DNA of 64,000 nt, taken from NCBI GenBank assembly GCA_030407505.1, contig JASDDH010000008.1, positions 62,001 through 126,000 of the forward strand, read 5' to 3'. Position 1 is the first letter of the stretch. Each line of letters begins with the position of its first letter. The position numbers were made by a program, and so were the translations under genes. The DNA comes from Planococcus sp. APC 4015. GTDB taxonomy: Bacteria; Actinomycetota; Actinomycetes; Actinomycetales; Microbacteriaceae. The notes under the pieces are model-generated. The model was not told where the DNA came from. It saw only the letters and a program-made list of their open reading frames with translations, and ran no database searches. This document shows, in pieces, positions 18,061 to 26,809 of the stretch.

Positions 18061-18334
18061 TTCTTCCTCCTTGAATGTGATGCAGCTTCTTGCGTCGCGT
18101 GGAGCGAGACCCGAGGGGGAAGCTGCCCGCACTCGTGGAGTCCACACTGACGGCTTCACCGTAACAGAAGTGATCTCACAACGGGCATCTTTTGTTTTCC
18201 GGTCGTCAGAAGTTTTCCCACGTTGAAAGGCAAGCGATCACTCGGATTTTACGAAGGCGACCAGGTCGCCTGCCGATGTCTGCGCCGCGATCATTGCTCT
18301 CGGCATCCGTCGACCGTCGTGTTATGTTCGGTCA
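18061..18334. promoter_or_regulatory. Divergent control region of the sugar ABC transporter
   Basis: 274 bp between the binding-protein and ATPase genes, noticeably more A/T-rich than the surroundings. It holds two near-identical 14-mers at 18166-18179 and 18208-18221 (AGAAGTnnTCnCAC, 42 bp apart) and a perfect GGCGACC-A-GGTCGCC palindrome at 18256-18270. These are candidates for the ROK regulator encoded three genes downstream. Confidence 0.45.
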
Positions 18335-18337
18335 GTG
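18323..18337 (+). promoter_or_regulatory. -10 box and probable leaderless start of the ATPase gene
   Basis: TATGTT at 18323-18328 is followed by six bases and then the GTG at 18335. No ribosome-binding sequence is visible, and a -10 element at this distance puts transcription start on the GTG itself. Confidence 0.5.
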
Positions 18338-19855
18338 ATCAAAGTTGACCATGAATCGGCATTACTCTCCGTCCGGGGCGTGACGAAGTCCTTCGCCGGA
18401 GTCCGGGCCCTCCGCGGCGTCGATCTCGACGTCATCGCGGGCGAGGTGCACTGCGTCCTCGGCCAGAACGGTGCCGGCAAATCGACGCTCATCAAGACGC
18501 TGGCGGGCGTGCACCGGCCGGACGAGGGCGAGATCCGCTGGCTCGGAGAGACGGTGGTCATCCCCGACCCCGAGTCCGCCATCGAGCTGGGCATCGCGAC
18601 GATGTACCAGGAGCTCGACGTCGTCGACGGGCTCACGATCGCCGAGAACATCTTCCTGGGCCACGAGATCGCGTCGGGCGGATTCACCCGTCGCTCCGAA
18701 GCGGCGAAGCAGGCGCGGGCGCTGCTCGGCCGACTGGGTCACGCCAATCTGTCCCCCCACACCGAGGTCGGCACGCTCAGCGCCGCGAACAAGCAGATCG
18801 TGAGCATGGCGCGCGCGCTGTCGCACGACATCAAGCTGATCATCATGGACGAGCCCTCGGCCGTCCTGGATTCCGAAGAGGTCAAGAACCTCTTCCATGT
18901 CGTGCACGAACTCACCGCCGCCGGCATCGCCGTCGTCTACATCACGCATCGCCTCGAGGAGATCCGGCAGATCGGTGATCGGATCACCGTCCTCAAGGAC
19001 GGCCGCACCACCGCCACCGGCCTCCCGGTCTCGGACACCCCCACGAACGAGCTGATCCGTCTCATGACCGGACGCGAGGTGGCCAACGTCTTCCCGCCCG
19101 CCGTGCCCGTCGCCGCCGACGCGCCACTGGTGCTCGAGGTCGACGGCCTCGCTCTGGCCGGAGTGTTCGAGGACGTGTCGTTCACGGTTCGCGCGGGTGA
19201 GATCGTCGGTCTCGCCGGGCTCGTCGGCTCGGGTCGCTCCGAGATCCTCGAGACCGTCTACGGCGCGCGCAAGTCGACCGCGGGGTCCGTGAGCGTCGGC
19301 GGAGCGCGCCTGCGACGCGGATCGGTCGTCGCCGCCGTCGGTGCCGGGATCGGGCTCTCGCCCGAGGAGCGCAAGAGTCAGGGGCTCGTCCTGGATGAGC
19401 CCATCTTCGTCAACGTCACCCTGTCGTCGATGTCGCGGTTCGCCAAGGCGGGATTCCTCAACGAGCGCGCGGAGCGCAAAGTGGCCCGCGAGCAGATCGA
19501 GGCGCTCGAGCTGCGTCCCGCCGATCCCGACCGCGCGGCCATCACCCTGTCCGGCGGCAACCAGCAGAAGATCCTGCTCGCGCGATGGCTGGTCCACGGC
19601 ACCCGCGTACTGCTGCTGGACGAGCCCACCCGCGGTGTCGACGTGGGCGCGCGGTCCGAGATCTACGCCCTCATCCGCCGCCTCGCGGCCGCCGGCAACG
19701 CCGTCGTCATCGTCTCCAGCGAGATCGAAGAAGTGATCGGCCTCGCCGACACCGTCCTGGTCGTCGCCGACGGTCGCGTCCTCACCACACTCCCCGCCTC
19801 CCAGATAGACGAGCACGGTGTGCTCGATCTCGTCATGAAAGGAACCGCCGCGTGA
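18335..19855 (+). CDS. Sugar ABC transporter ATP-binding protein (two NBDs, RbsA/XylG type)
   Basis: 506 residues, duplicated ATPase. NBD1: Walker A GQNGAGKST, Walker B LIIMDEPSAVLD, with the usual divergent signature LSAANKQIV. NBD2: degenerate Walker A (GLVGSGRSEI), intact signature LSGGNQQK and Walker B LLLDEPTRGVDVG, exactly the pattern of RbsA/MglA/XylG. Starts at GTG 18335, apparently leaderless. Overlaps the permease start by 4 bp. Confidence 0.95.
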   Translation: MIKVDHESALLSVRGVTKSFAGVRALRGVDLDVIAGEVHCVLGQNGAGKSTLIKTLAGVHRPDEGEIRWLGETVVIPDPESAIELGIATMYQELDVVDGLTIAENIFLGHEIASGGFTRRSEAAKQARALLGRLGHANLSPHTEVGTLSAANKQIVSMARALSHDIKLIIMDEPSAVLDSEEVKNLFHVVHELTAAGIAVVYITHRLEEIRQIGDRITVLKDGRTTATGLPVSDTPTNELIRLMTGREVANVFPPAVPVAADAPLVLEVDGLALAGVFEDVSFTVRAGEIVGLAGLVGSGRSEILETVYGARKSTAGSVSVGGARLRRGSVVAAVGAGIGLSPEERKSQGLVLDEPIFVNVTLSSMSRFAKAGFLNERAERKVAREQIEALELRPADPDRAAITLSGGNQQKILLARWLVHGTRVLLLDEPTRGVDVGARSEIYALIRRLAAAGNAVVIVSSEIEEVIGLADTVLVVADGRVLTTLPASQIDEHGVLDLVMKGTAA

Positions 19856-20913
19856 GCGAGCAGAACACCTCAGGGGCCGGAGTCGTCCCCCCCTCGACCG
19901 AACCGCCTCGCACCACGGCGACGCTCACGGCTGAGTCCGTTCCCGCCTGGCGCCGCATCATGTCGGGATCCGTCGGACGCAACCTCGGGCTCGTCGTCGC
20001 CCTGCTCGTGCTCGTCATCGTCGGCGCCGTCTCGGCACCCGACACCTTCCTCAGCGTGAGCAACATCCTGACGATCCTCCGACAGGCGTCGATCATCGGC
20101 GTCGTCAGCATCGGCATGACGCTCGTGATCATCGCCGGGGGCATCGACCTGTCGGTGGGCTCGGTGCTGGGTCTCGCGTCGGTGGTCGCAGCGCTCGCGG
20201 CCGTGCAGGACCTCGCCGACCAGATGCACTGGATCGTCATGGTCGTCATCGCCCTGGCTGTGGGTGTCGGTGCGGGACTCATCAACGGCGTGGTCATCGC
20301 CTACGGCAAGGTCGTCGCCTTCATGGCGACGCTGGCCATGCTCGTCGCCGCCCGCGGTCTGGCAGAGATCTTCGCCGAACGTCGCACGCTGCAGGTCGGC
20401 AACCGCGACTTCATCGAGTTCATGAACCTCGACTTCCTCGGCGTCGACATCCTCATCTGGATCTTCGCCCTCGTCGCGGCACTCGGCTGGATCGTGCTCA
20501 ACCGCACGACCTTCGGGCGCCGCACGGTCGCCATCGGCGGCAACCGCGAGGCGGCCCGCCTCGCGGGCATCAACGTCAAGCGGCACACGATGTGGCTCTA
20601 CGCGATCTCGGGACTCACCGCCGGCATCGCCGCCGTCATGTACCTCGGAAGAACCACCGCCGGCACGTCTACCCACGGCACGCTGCTCGAGCTCGACGCG
20701 ATCGCCGCCGTCGTCGTCGGCGGCACGCTGCTCGTCGGCGGCCGCGGCACGATCACCGGCACCGTGTTCGGCGTGCTCATCTTCGCGACACTCACCAACG
20801 TCTTCGTCCAGAACAACCTCACCTCGTCGGTGCAGGCCGTCGCCAAGGGCATCATCATCGTCGTGGCGGTCCTCCTGCAGCAGCGCTTCTCCCGTCCCAC
20901 CGGCAGAGGCTGA
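19852..20913 (+). CDS. Sugar ABC transporter permease (RbsC type)
   Basis: 353 residues from GTG 19852 (GTGA overlap with the ATPase stop). BPD_transp_2 fold with eight to ten membrane helices; family blocks TLVIIAGGIDLSVGSVLGL and AIGGNREAARLAGINVK are clear, as is AVVVGGTLLVGGRGTITGT. Homodimeric channel of the ribose-type importer. Has a 40-residue hydrophilic N-terminal tail. Confidence 0.95.
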   Translation: MSEQNTSGAGVVPPSTEPPRTTATLTAESVPAWRRIMSGSVGRNLGLVVALLVLVIVGAVSAPDTFLSVSNILTILRQASIIGVVSIGMTLVIIAGGIDLSVGSVLGLASVVAALAAVQDLADQMHWIVMVVIALAVGVGAGLINGVVIAYGKVVAFMATLAMLVAARGLAEIFAERRTLQVGNRDFIEFMNLDFLGVDILIWIFALVAALGWIVLNRTTFGRRTVAIGGNREAARLAGINVKRHTMWLYAISGLTAGIAAVMYLGRTTAGTSTHGTLLELDAIAAVVVGGTLLVGGRGTITGTVFGVLIFATLTNVFVQNNLTSSVQAVAKGIIIVVAVLLQQRFSRPTGRG

Positions 20914-21021
20914 AAAGGCCCGCCGGTGCCGCCGCCCTATGATCGAGCGACGGCATCGGGCCGTGGCATCCCGCTGGAAGACCGGTGATCTCGACGCCCG
21001 CCGGCCGAGGTCGAGTGAAAC

Positions 21022-22209
21022 ATGGTGAGTATGAGTCTTGATTCCTCCAGCGGGATCTCCGGCGTGAGTCAGCTGTTCCAACTGCTGCGCGACGGGGTGC
21101 CGCGCACGCGCGCCGAGCTCGCGAAGTCCACCGGTCTCGCCCGTTCGACGATCGCGGCGCGGGTGGACGAGCTCATGCGCATGGGACTGGTCACGCCGCT
21201 CGCCGAGACGGTGTCGACGGGCGGGCGACCGCCGTCGCAGTTCGCACTCAACCCGGGTGCGCGGCTCGTGCTCGCCGCCGACATCGGCGCCTCGCACGCG
21301 ACCCTCGCCGTCACCGACCTCGCCGGCTCGATCCTCGCCCAGCACAGCGAGCCGCTCGATGTGACGCTCGGTCCGGTGGCGGTCCTCACGTGGCTGGTGC
21401 AGCACGCGCGTGAACTGCTCGCCCGCGTCGGTCGCGAAGAGAAGGACCTCGCCGCGATCGGCATCGGGGTTCCCGGCCCCGTCGAGCACTCGACCGGCCA
21501 GCCCGTCAATCCCCCGATCATGCCCGGCTGGGACCGCTTCGACGTGCCCGGCTGGGTTCGCCAGCACCTCGACGTGCCCGTCCTCGTCGACAACGACGTG
21601 AACATCATGGCTCTCGGCGAGCGCGCGCTGGCGTATCCCGCCGTCGAGCACCTCATGTTCGTGAAGGTCGCGACGGGGATCGGCGCAGGCGTGATCTCGA
21701 GCGGCACCCTGCAGCGCGGTGCGCAGGGCATCGCCGGCGACATCGGCCACGTGCGCGTGGCGCGCGGCGCGGAGGTCCCGTGCCACTGCGGGAACAAAGG
21801 GTGCCTCGAAGCGCTCGCCTCGGGGCCCGCGATCGCCCGAGCCCTGCGGGCGCAGGGGGTGCCGGCCGAGAACGGCGACGACGTCGTCGATCTGGTCAAG
21901 CGCGGAAACCTCGACGCCATCCAGGCGGTGCGCCAGGCGGGCCGCGACATCGGCGAGGTGCTCACGACCTGCGTCAGCCTCGTCAACCCGTCGGTCATCG
22001 CCATCGGAGGATCGATGGCCCGTGTCGGAGAGCACCTGATCGCGGGCGTGCGCGAAGTCGTCTACACCCGCTCGATCCCGCTGGCGACCGAGCATCTGGC
22101 CATCGTGCAGTCGGCGGCGGCTCAGAACGCTGCGGTGCTCGGAGCGAGCATGCTCGCGATCGAGCACGCTCTCTCGCCCGAGTCGCTCAGCGCCCTCGTG
22201 TCGGCCTGA
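21022..22209 (+). CDS. ROK-family transcriptional regulator
   Basis: 395 residues. N-terminal winged helix (RAELAKSTGLARSTIAARVDELMRMGLV) then a ROK sugar-kinase-like domain with the ATP/sugar motif AADIGASHATLAVTDL, PGPVEH, VDNDVNIMALGE and the zinc site CHCGNKGCLE. Repressors of this type (NagC/XylR) release DNA on binding the sugar. It follows the permease on the same strand by 108 bp and is the obvious local regulator of the sugar transporter and enzymes. Confidence 0.93.
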   Translation: MVSMSLDSSSGISGVSQLFQLLRDGVPRTRAELAKSTGLARSTIAARVDELMRMGLVTPLAETVSTGGRPPSQFALNPGARLVLAADIGASHATLAVTDLAGSILAQHSEPLDVTLGPVAVLTWLVQHARELLARVGREEKDLAAIGIGVPGPVEHSTGQPVNPPIMPGWDRFDVPGWVRQHLDVPVLVDNDVNIMALGERALAYPAVEHLMFVKVATGIGAGVISSGTLQRGAQGIAGDIGHVRVARGAEVPCHCGNKGCLEALASGPAIARALRAQGVPAENGDDVVDLVKRGNLDAIQAVRQAGRDIGEVLTTCVSLVNPSVIAIGGSMARVGEHLIAGVREVVYTRSIPLATEHLAIVQSAAAQNAAVLGASMLAIEHALSPESLSALVSA

Positions 22210-22236
22210 CGCACTCCCAGCCGACTCGTAATCGGC

Positions 22237-22953
22237 ATGGGTAGCGTCTCGCTCATGGACGCCCCCGGCCTGCTTCTGGACGATTCCGCCGCGATCTCGT
22301 ATTCGCCCGAGCAGCTGCGCGCCATGCGCGACGAGTTCCAGCGGTTCCTGATGGAGTACCGCTTCGGCCTGCGGGAGGTCGAGACGAAGCTCGAGATCCT
22401 CCGCGAGGAGTTCCAGCTCATCCATGACTACAACCCGATCGAACACGTGTCGAGCAGGGTGAAATCGCCCGACAGCATCGTCGAGAAGGTCGGGCGCAAA
22501 GAGATCGAGCCGGATTTCGAGAGCATCCGCTCGCACATCACCGATATCGCCGGCGTCCGCGTGACCTGCAGCTTCGTGCGCGACGCGTATCGACTGTTCG
22601 ACCTTCTGACACAGCAGGATGACATCCGCGTGCGGATCGTGAAGGACTACATCGCCGAGCCCAAGGAGAACGGCTACAAGAGCCTGCACGCGATCGTCGA
22701 GGTGCCGGTCTTCCTGTCGACCGGCCGCGTCACCGTGCCGGTCGAAGTGCAGTTCCGCACGATCGCCATGGATTTCTGGGCCAGCCTCGAGCACAAGATC
22801 TACTACAAGTACGACAGCAAGGTGCCCGGCCGTCTGACCGATGAGCTCAGAGCCGCGGCCGGCACCGCCTCCGAGCTCGACGCGAAGATGGAGGCGCTGC
22901 ACCGCGAGCTGCACGGCGGCCCCGTCACGCCGCGGCGGCCGATGCTCGCATGA
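22237..22953 (+). CDS. Small alarmone synthetase, RelA/SpoT-type GTP pyrophosphokinase
   Basis: 238 residues, synthetase domain only: no HD hydrolase and no TGS/ACT regulatory domains. Key blocks: SSRVKSPDSIVEKVGRK (ATP/GTP site), DIAGVRVTCSF, KENGYKSLHAIVEVP, VEVQFRT and DFWASLEHKIYYK. Transfers pyrophosphate from ATP to GTP or GDP, making (p)ppGpp, in the cytoplasm. An N-terminal helical segment of about 50 residues is typical of RelQ/RelP-like proteins. Starts 28 bp after the ROK gene; a functional link to that regulator is not evident. Confidence 0.92.
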   Translation: MGSVSLMDAPGLLLDDSAAISYSPEQLRAMRDEFQRFLMEYRFGLREVETKLEILREEFQLIHDYNPIEHVSSRVKSPDSIVEKVGRKEIEPDFESIRSHITDIAGVRVTCSFVRDAYRLFDLLTQQDDIRVRIVKDYIAEPKENGYKSLHAIVEVPVFLSTGRVTVPVEVQFRTIAMDFWASLEHKIYYKYDSKVPGRLTDELRAAAGTASELDAKMEALHRELHGGPVTPRRPMLA

Positions 22954-23032
22954 CCCGCGGCGCGGCCACGGGTCTGCGATTGGACCGGCGCACGCGCGCA
23001 TGACGGATGCCGCGAGCGGCCACACTCGACGG

Positions 23033-23935
23033 ATGGCCATCGTCACCGCACCCTCCGTCGCGAGCGCCCGCACCGGCATCGTCTGGGGGCTTCTCGGCGT
23101 GCTCGCGTTCTCGTTCACGCTGCCCTTCACCCGCATCGCGGTCGAGACACTCTCACCGCTGTTCATCGGCGCCGGTCGAGCCGTCATCGCCGCGATCCTC
23201 GCCTCGCTCGCCCTCATCCTGACGCGCCAGAAGCTGCCCGAGCGGCGCCAGTGGGGGCGCATCGCGGTCGTCGCCGCCGGCGTCGTCGTCGGGTTCCCGA
23301 TGCTCACCTCGTTCGCGCTGACGACCTCTTCGGCCGGCCACGGGGCCGTCGTGATCGCCCTGCTGCCCGCGGCGACCGCCGTGATGGCGGTCGTCCGGGG
23401 CAAGGAGCGCCCGCCGCTGCCGTTCTGGGTCGCGGCAGCACTCGGCGCCGTCGCCGCCGTCGCGTTCGCGCTCGTCCAGGGAGGTGGCGCGTTCGGCCTG
23501 CAGCCCTCCGATCTGCTGCTGTTCGGCGCCGTGCTGGCCGCCGCCATCGGCTACGCCGAGGGAGGGCTTCTGGCCCGCGAACTGGGTGCGTGGCAGACGG
23601 TGTCGTGGGCGCTGGTCGTCGCGTCGCCGCTCATGGTCGCGCTCACCGCGTTCTCCATCGCGCAGCAGGCTCCGACCGCGGGCGGTGCGGGATGGGCGTC
23701 GTTCGCCTACCTCGCGGTGGTGAGCATGTTCCTCGGCTTCTTCGCCTGGTACCGGGGGCTCGCGATCGGGCCGATGTCGATCGTCAGCCAGACCCAGCTC
23801 GTGCAGCCGGTGCTCTCGATCGCCTGGGCGGCGCTGATCCTGCACGAGCACATCACCTGGCAGACGGTGCTCGGCGGCGCCGCGGTGATCCTCTGCGCGG
23901 GTCTCGCAGTGCGGATCCGGATGCGGCGGCCCTGA
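23033..23935 (+). CDS. EamA/DMT-family transporter
   Basis: About 300 residues, ten predicted membrane helices in two EamA repeats (first GIVWGLLGVLAFSFTLPFTR, second starting near LLLFGAVLAAAIGYAEGG). Drug/metabolite transporter superfamily; likely exports or exchanges a small metabolite. An in-frame ATG at 23000 would add eleven residues; neither start has a convincing ribosome site, and 23033 places the first helix at the usual distance. Confidence 0.9.
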   Translation: MAIVTAPSVASARTGIVWGLLGVLAFSFTLPFTRIAVETLSPLFIGAGRAVIAAILASLALILTRQKLPERRQWGRIAVVAAGVVVGFPMLTSFALTTSSAGHGAVVIALLPAATAVMAVVRGKERPPLPFWVAAALGAVAAVAFALVQGGGAFGLQPSDLLLFGAVLAAAIGYAEGGLLARELGAWQTVSWALVVASPLMVALTAFSIAQQAPTAGGAGWASFAYLAVVSMFLGFFAWYRGLAIGPMSIVSQTQLVQPVLSIAWAALILHEHITWQTVLGGAAVILCAGLAVRIRMRRP

Positions 23936-23940
23936 GCAGC

Positions 23941-23978
23941 GCACTGCGCCTCCCCGCCGAGGCGAGGAGGCGCAGTGC
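23941..23978. terminator. Hairpin between convergent genes
   Basis: Perfect 13-bp arms (23941-23953 / 23966-23978) with a 12-nt loop, 5 bp after the EamA stop and 11 bp before the end of the convergent secreted-protein gene. Fits a bidirectional terminator. Confidence 0.82.
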
Positions 23979-23989
23979 GAGGATGTCGG

Positions 23990-25399
23990 TCAGTTCAGGA
24001 CGAAGACGAGCGTCCGTGTGTTGCCTGCGACATCGTGGACGACGAGGGTGTTCTCGCCCTTCACCGCCCCGAACGTGCCGGGCTTGATGAAGTTGACGTC
24101 GGACCACGCGTTGTTCGTGAGGTCCTTGACCGTGCCGTTGATCGTGACCTTGTCGATCTTCTGAGCGTCGTAGAGCTTGACGCTCACGAGGTCGTACACC
24201 CCGTCGCCGCCGACCGTGTACGCCGAGCCGTCCTTGACGGTGGCCGTGGGCGCGGTCCCGTCGACCGTGACGGCGAAAGTGCCGGTCTGGGAGATGTTGC
24301 CCGCGAGGTCCTGCGAGTTGTACTTCACGGTGTAGGCGCCGTCGGGAAGCGAGACCGTCGCCCTGTGCGTGGCGCTCGTGCCGGTGGCCGCGGACTGCGT
24401 GGACTTCACGAGCGTCGTGCCCTTGTAGATGTTCGCGACGATGCGCTTCAGGCCTTTCTCGTCGGTCGCATCCACCTGCACCGACAGCGACCGGAACGGG
24501 CCCTCGGTCGTGGGCGAGACGAGGCTCGCAGTCGGGCGGGTCGTGTCGGGCACCTCTTCGAGCGTGACGAGGAACGCGGCGCTGAAGAAGTACTGCGGCA
24601 CCGCCGCGGAATCGACCCAGTACGCACCATCGCGCTCGACGACCGTCATCGGGATGTCGGGGTAGCTGATCGGCGCGCTGCCCGTGGCAGCCGTGACGGA
24701 TGCCACACGGTAGCCCGCGGGCGCGGTGATGCGCATGCCCAGATCGCCCGGAAGGTGGCGGATCACGCGGTAGCCCGGCGCCTGCGCCTCGTAGCCGCCC
24801 GGCAGGCCGGCGTACTCGGAACCGACGAACCACTCGCCGCCCGAGCCGAACTCGATCGAAGTGATCCCGCTCACGGGTGCTCCGTCGGTGGAGCTGACCT
24901 TCGCCGCGACACCGAGGGCGGTCATGCCGATCAGACGCTGTTCGCCGTCCGCGTCGATGACGACGTCGAGGGTGCCCTGTGCGCCGTAGTACTCGGTCGT
25001 CGCCATGCGCGTGATGTCGGCCGCGCTCGTCGCGCCCGTCGCATCGAAGAAGACCTCGTTGGCGGGATAGTTGGGGTGGCCGAGGTACAGCGTGGCAGCG
25101 CCGACCGGCACATCGGTGAACCGGTAGAGGCCGTCGGCATCGGCGCTCTTGTAGTGGCGGGTGCCGTTGACGTCGACCAGCTGCGCGGCGAGGTCGGTGT
25201 TGAGGCGGTCTACGTCTCCGCTCGGCGAGGTCCTGGTCGTGTCGAAGAGGCCGTCCGCGTAGCGGTCGTCGAAGCGGGTGACGGTCAGATCGCCGGTGGT
25301 GGGGTCGCCGTCTTCCGCCAGTGCGGGCAGCGGTGCCGCGATCATGGCGAGAGTGACGGCGCCCGCGGCAGCCCAGCCGTATCGGTGTGCGAGTCTCAT
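23990..25399 (-). CDS. Secreted protein with Ig-like / bacterial surface repeats
   Basis: 469 residues from ATG 25399 (GGGGAAC upstream). Sec signal peptide with a hydrophobic core (AAAGAVTLAMIAAPLPALA) and cleavage near ALA-ED. N-terminal part resembles an SdrD B-like/Cna-B-type prealbumin fold (GDVDRLNTDLAAQLVDVNG, YRFTDVPVG). The C-terminal half has beta-sandwich modules of Ig-like 'DTTRPTASLVSPTTEG...' and 'DGTAPTATVKDG' type. No LPXTG sorting signal, so free or loosely wall-bound. Catalytic residues not apparent; carbohydrate- or surface-binding role is a guess. Confidence 0.8.
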   Translation of the reverse strand: MRLAHRYGWAAAGAVTLAMIAAPLPALAEDGDPTTGDLTVTRFDDRYADGLFDTTRTSPSGDVDRLNTDLAAQLVDVNGTRHYKSADADGLYRFTDVPVGAATLYLGHPNYPANEVFFDATGATSAADITRMATTEYYGAQGTLDVVIDADGEQRLIGMTALGVAAKVSSTDGAPVSGITSIEFGSGGEWFVGSEYAGLPGGYEAQAPGYRVIRHLPGDLGMRITAPAGYRVASVTAATGSAPISYPDIPMTVVERDGAYWVDSAAVPQYFFSAAFLVTLEEVPDTTRPTASLVSPTTEGPFRSLSVQVDATDEKGLKRIVANIYKGTTLVKSTQSAATGTSATHRATVSLPDGAYTVKYNSQDLAGNISQTGTFAVTVDGTAPTATVKDGSAYTVGGDGVYDLVSVKLYDAQKIDKVTINGTVKDLTNNAWSDVNFIKPGTFGAVKGENTLVVHDVAGNTRTLVFVLN

Positions 25400-25537
25400 G
25401 TCGTTGTTCCCCAGGTTCGGTTCGAGGTTCGATGAGGGCGGATCGCCCACACCGAACTTATGCACCGCCTGGGGGCAGACCGTCAGAGGTTCGCCGATGT
25501 TCACCGGGATGCCAGCGGCTCGTCACCGCGGCAGGAT

Positions 25538-26809
25538 TCAGAGGCCGAGCGTGCGGCTCAGGTAGTCGTTGCGGAACTTCGCCTCGGGGTCCCACTGGTC
25601 GGCGAGTGCCGCGAAGTCGTCGACTCGGTCGTACTGCGCTCGCACGTCGGCCGCCGGCATCCGGAACCATTTGCCCCAGTGCGGGCGCGCGTCGAACGGT
25701 GCGAGAGCGGCCTCGATGTCGGGGAGGAGGGCCGAGACCTCGTCGGGCAGGTTCTTCCACGTGAAGTGGATCGCCATGCTCTCGCGGCGGTACGCGGGGC
25801 TCATCCACAGCTCGTCGGCGGCGATCGTGCGCAGCTCGGTCGTGAGGAGGATCTCGTCGATGCGGGCGCCCAGAGGGCGGAGAGCCGACAGTGCCGCGGC
25901 CGCGTGCTCGCGGGCGACGAAGTATTCGGACTGGATCTCGTCGCCGTGGCTGGGCACGGCATCGAACCGGAAGTGCGGCAGGCGCTCATGCCAGGGGCCG
26001 TACGACCCGTCGGTCGCGGTCGTGTTGTCGGCGACCTGCTCGATGGGCCCCGCGTGGGAGGGGAGAGCGCGGGCCGCGCCGAAGTACGTCTCGCCGACGG
26101 CATCCTCGATGCGGCTCTTGACCCAGATCTCCCGCACGGTGTCGGTGTGCCAGTGCAGGAAGACGCTGACGCTGTAGGCGCCCGCCATGACGGCGTCGAG
26201 GTTCGCGAGCAGCTCACTCCACGGAAGGCCGACGAAGACGTCCTGCCGCACCTCGAACGTCGGAACGACGTCGAGCTCGAGACGCGTGACGATGCCCAGG
26301 GCGCCGAGGTGCACGACCATCCCGGCGAAGTCGGCGGTGTCGCGGTCGACGTGCACGAGGCTGCCGTCGGCGGTCACCAGCTCCATGCCGCGCACCGAGC
26401 CCGACAGGTTGAGGTTGCGGTCGCCCGAGCCGTGGGTTCCCACCGCCGTCGCGCCCGCCACCGAGATGTGCGGCAGCGAACCGAGGTTGCGCAGGGCGAG
26501 TCCTGCGGCGTGCAGCTGCTGTGCGACGAGGCCGTAGGGGATGCCGCCGGGGACCCACGCCGAGCGGCCGTCGGCGGCGATGTCGACCGGTGCCGCGAGC
26601 TTCGCGACGTTCACGAGCACACCCGGCGTGTCGGCGAGGTCGTTGAACGAGTGCCGCGTGCCGAGGGCCCGCACGCGGGACGCGCCCGCGACGAGCTCCT
26701 GCAGCGCCTCGACCGTCCCGGGTTCGCGCAGGGCCTGCGCTCCGTACACGTGGGTGCCGGCCCAGCTCACACCGGCGGGCGTGCCGTCTGACGTCATCGT
26801 GTCGCTCAT
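25538..26809 (-). CDS. Alditol (xylitol/sorbitol-type) oxidase, FAD-dependent
   Basis: 423 residues. VAO/PCMH FAD fold as in AldO of Streptomyces coelicolor: RALGTRHSFND with the His that carries FAD covalently, GATAVGTHGSGDRN, and the C-terminal catalytic set Glu/Arg in TTELRTIAADELW and Lys in HWGKWFR. Oxidises the terminal CH2OH of alditols with O2, making an aldose and H2O2. Its ATG overlaps the GH35 stop (ATGA), making it the last gene of the galactoside operon; it may use an alditol released by the hydrolases. L-gulonolactone-oxidase-like activity is the alternative. Confidence 0.85.
   Translation of the reverse strand: MSDTMTSDGTPAGVSWAGTHVYGAQALREPGTVEALQELVAGASRVRALGTRHSFNDLADTPGVLVNVAKLAAPVDIAADGRSAWVPGGIPYGLVAQQLHAAGLALRNLGSLPHISVAGATAVGTHGSGDRNLNLSGSVRGMELVTADGSLVHVDRDTADFAGMVVHLGALGIVTRLELDVVPTFEVRQDVFVGLPWSELLANLDAVMAGAYSVSVFLHWHTDTVREIWVKSRIEDAVGETYFGAARALPSHAGPIEQVADNTTATDGSYGPWHERLPHFRFDAVPSHGDEIQSEYFVAREHAAAALSALRPLGARIDEILLTTELRTIAADELWMSPAYRRESMAIHFTWKNLPDEVSALLPDIEAALAPFDARPHWGKWFRMPAADVRAQYDRVDDFAALADQWDPEAKFRNDYLSRTLGL

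Noticed and set aside
19870..23547. 1225-codon minus-strand open frame under the permease, ROK and alarmone synthetase genes
   Set aside because: Opposite four genes with clear catalytic motifs; low-complexity product, no ribosome site.
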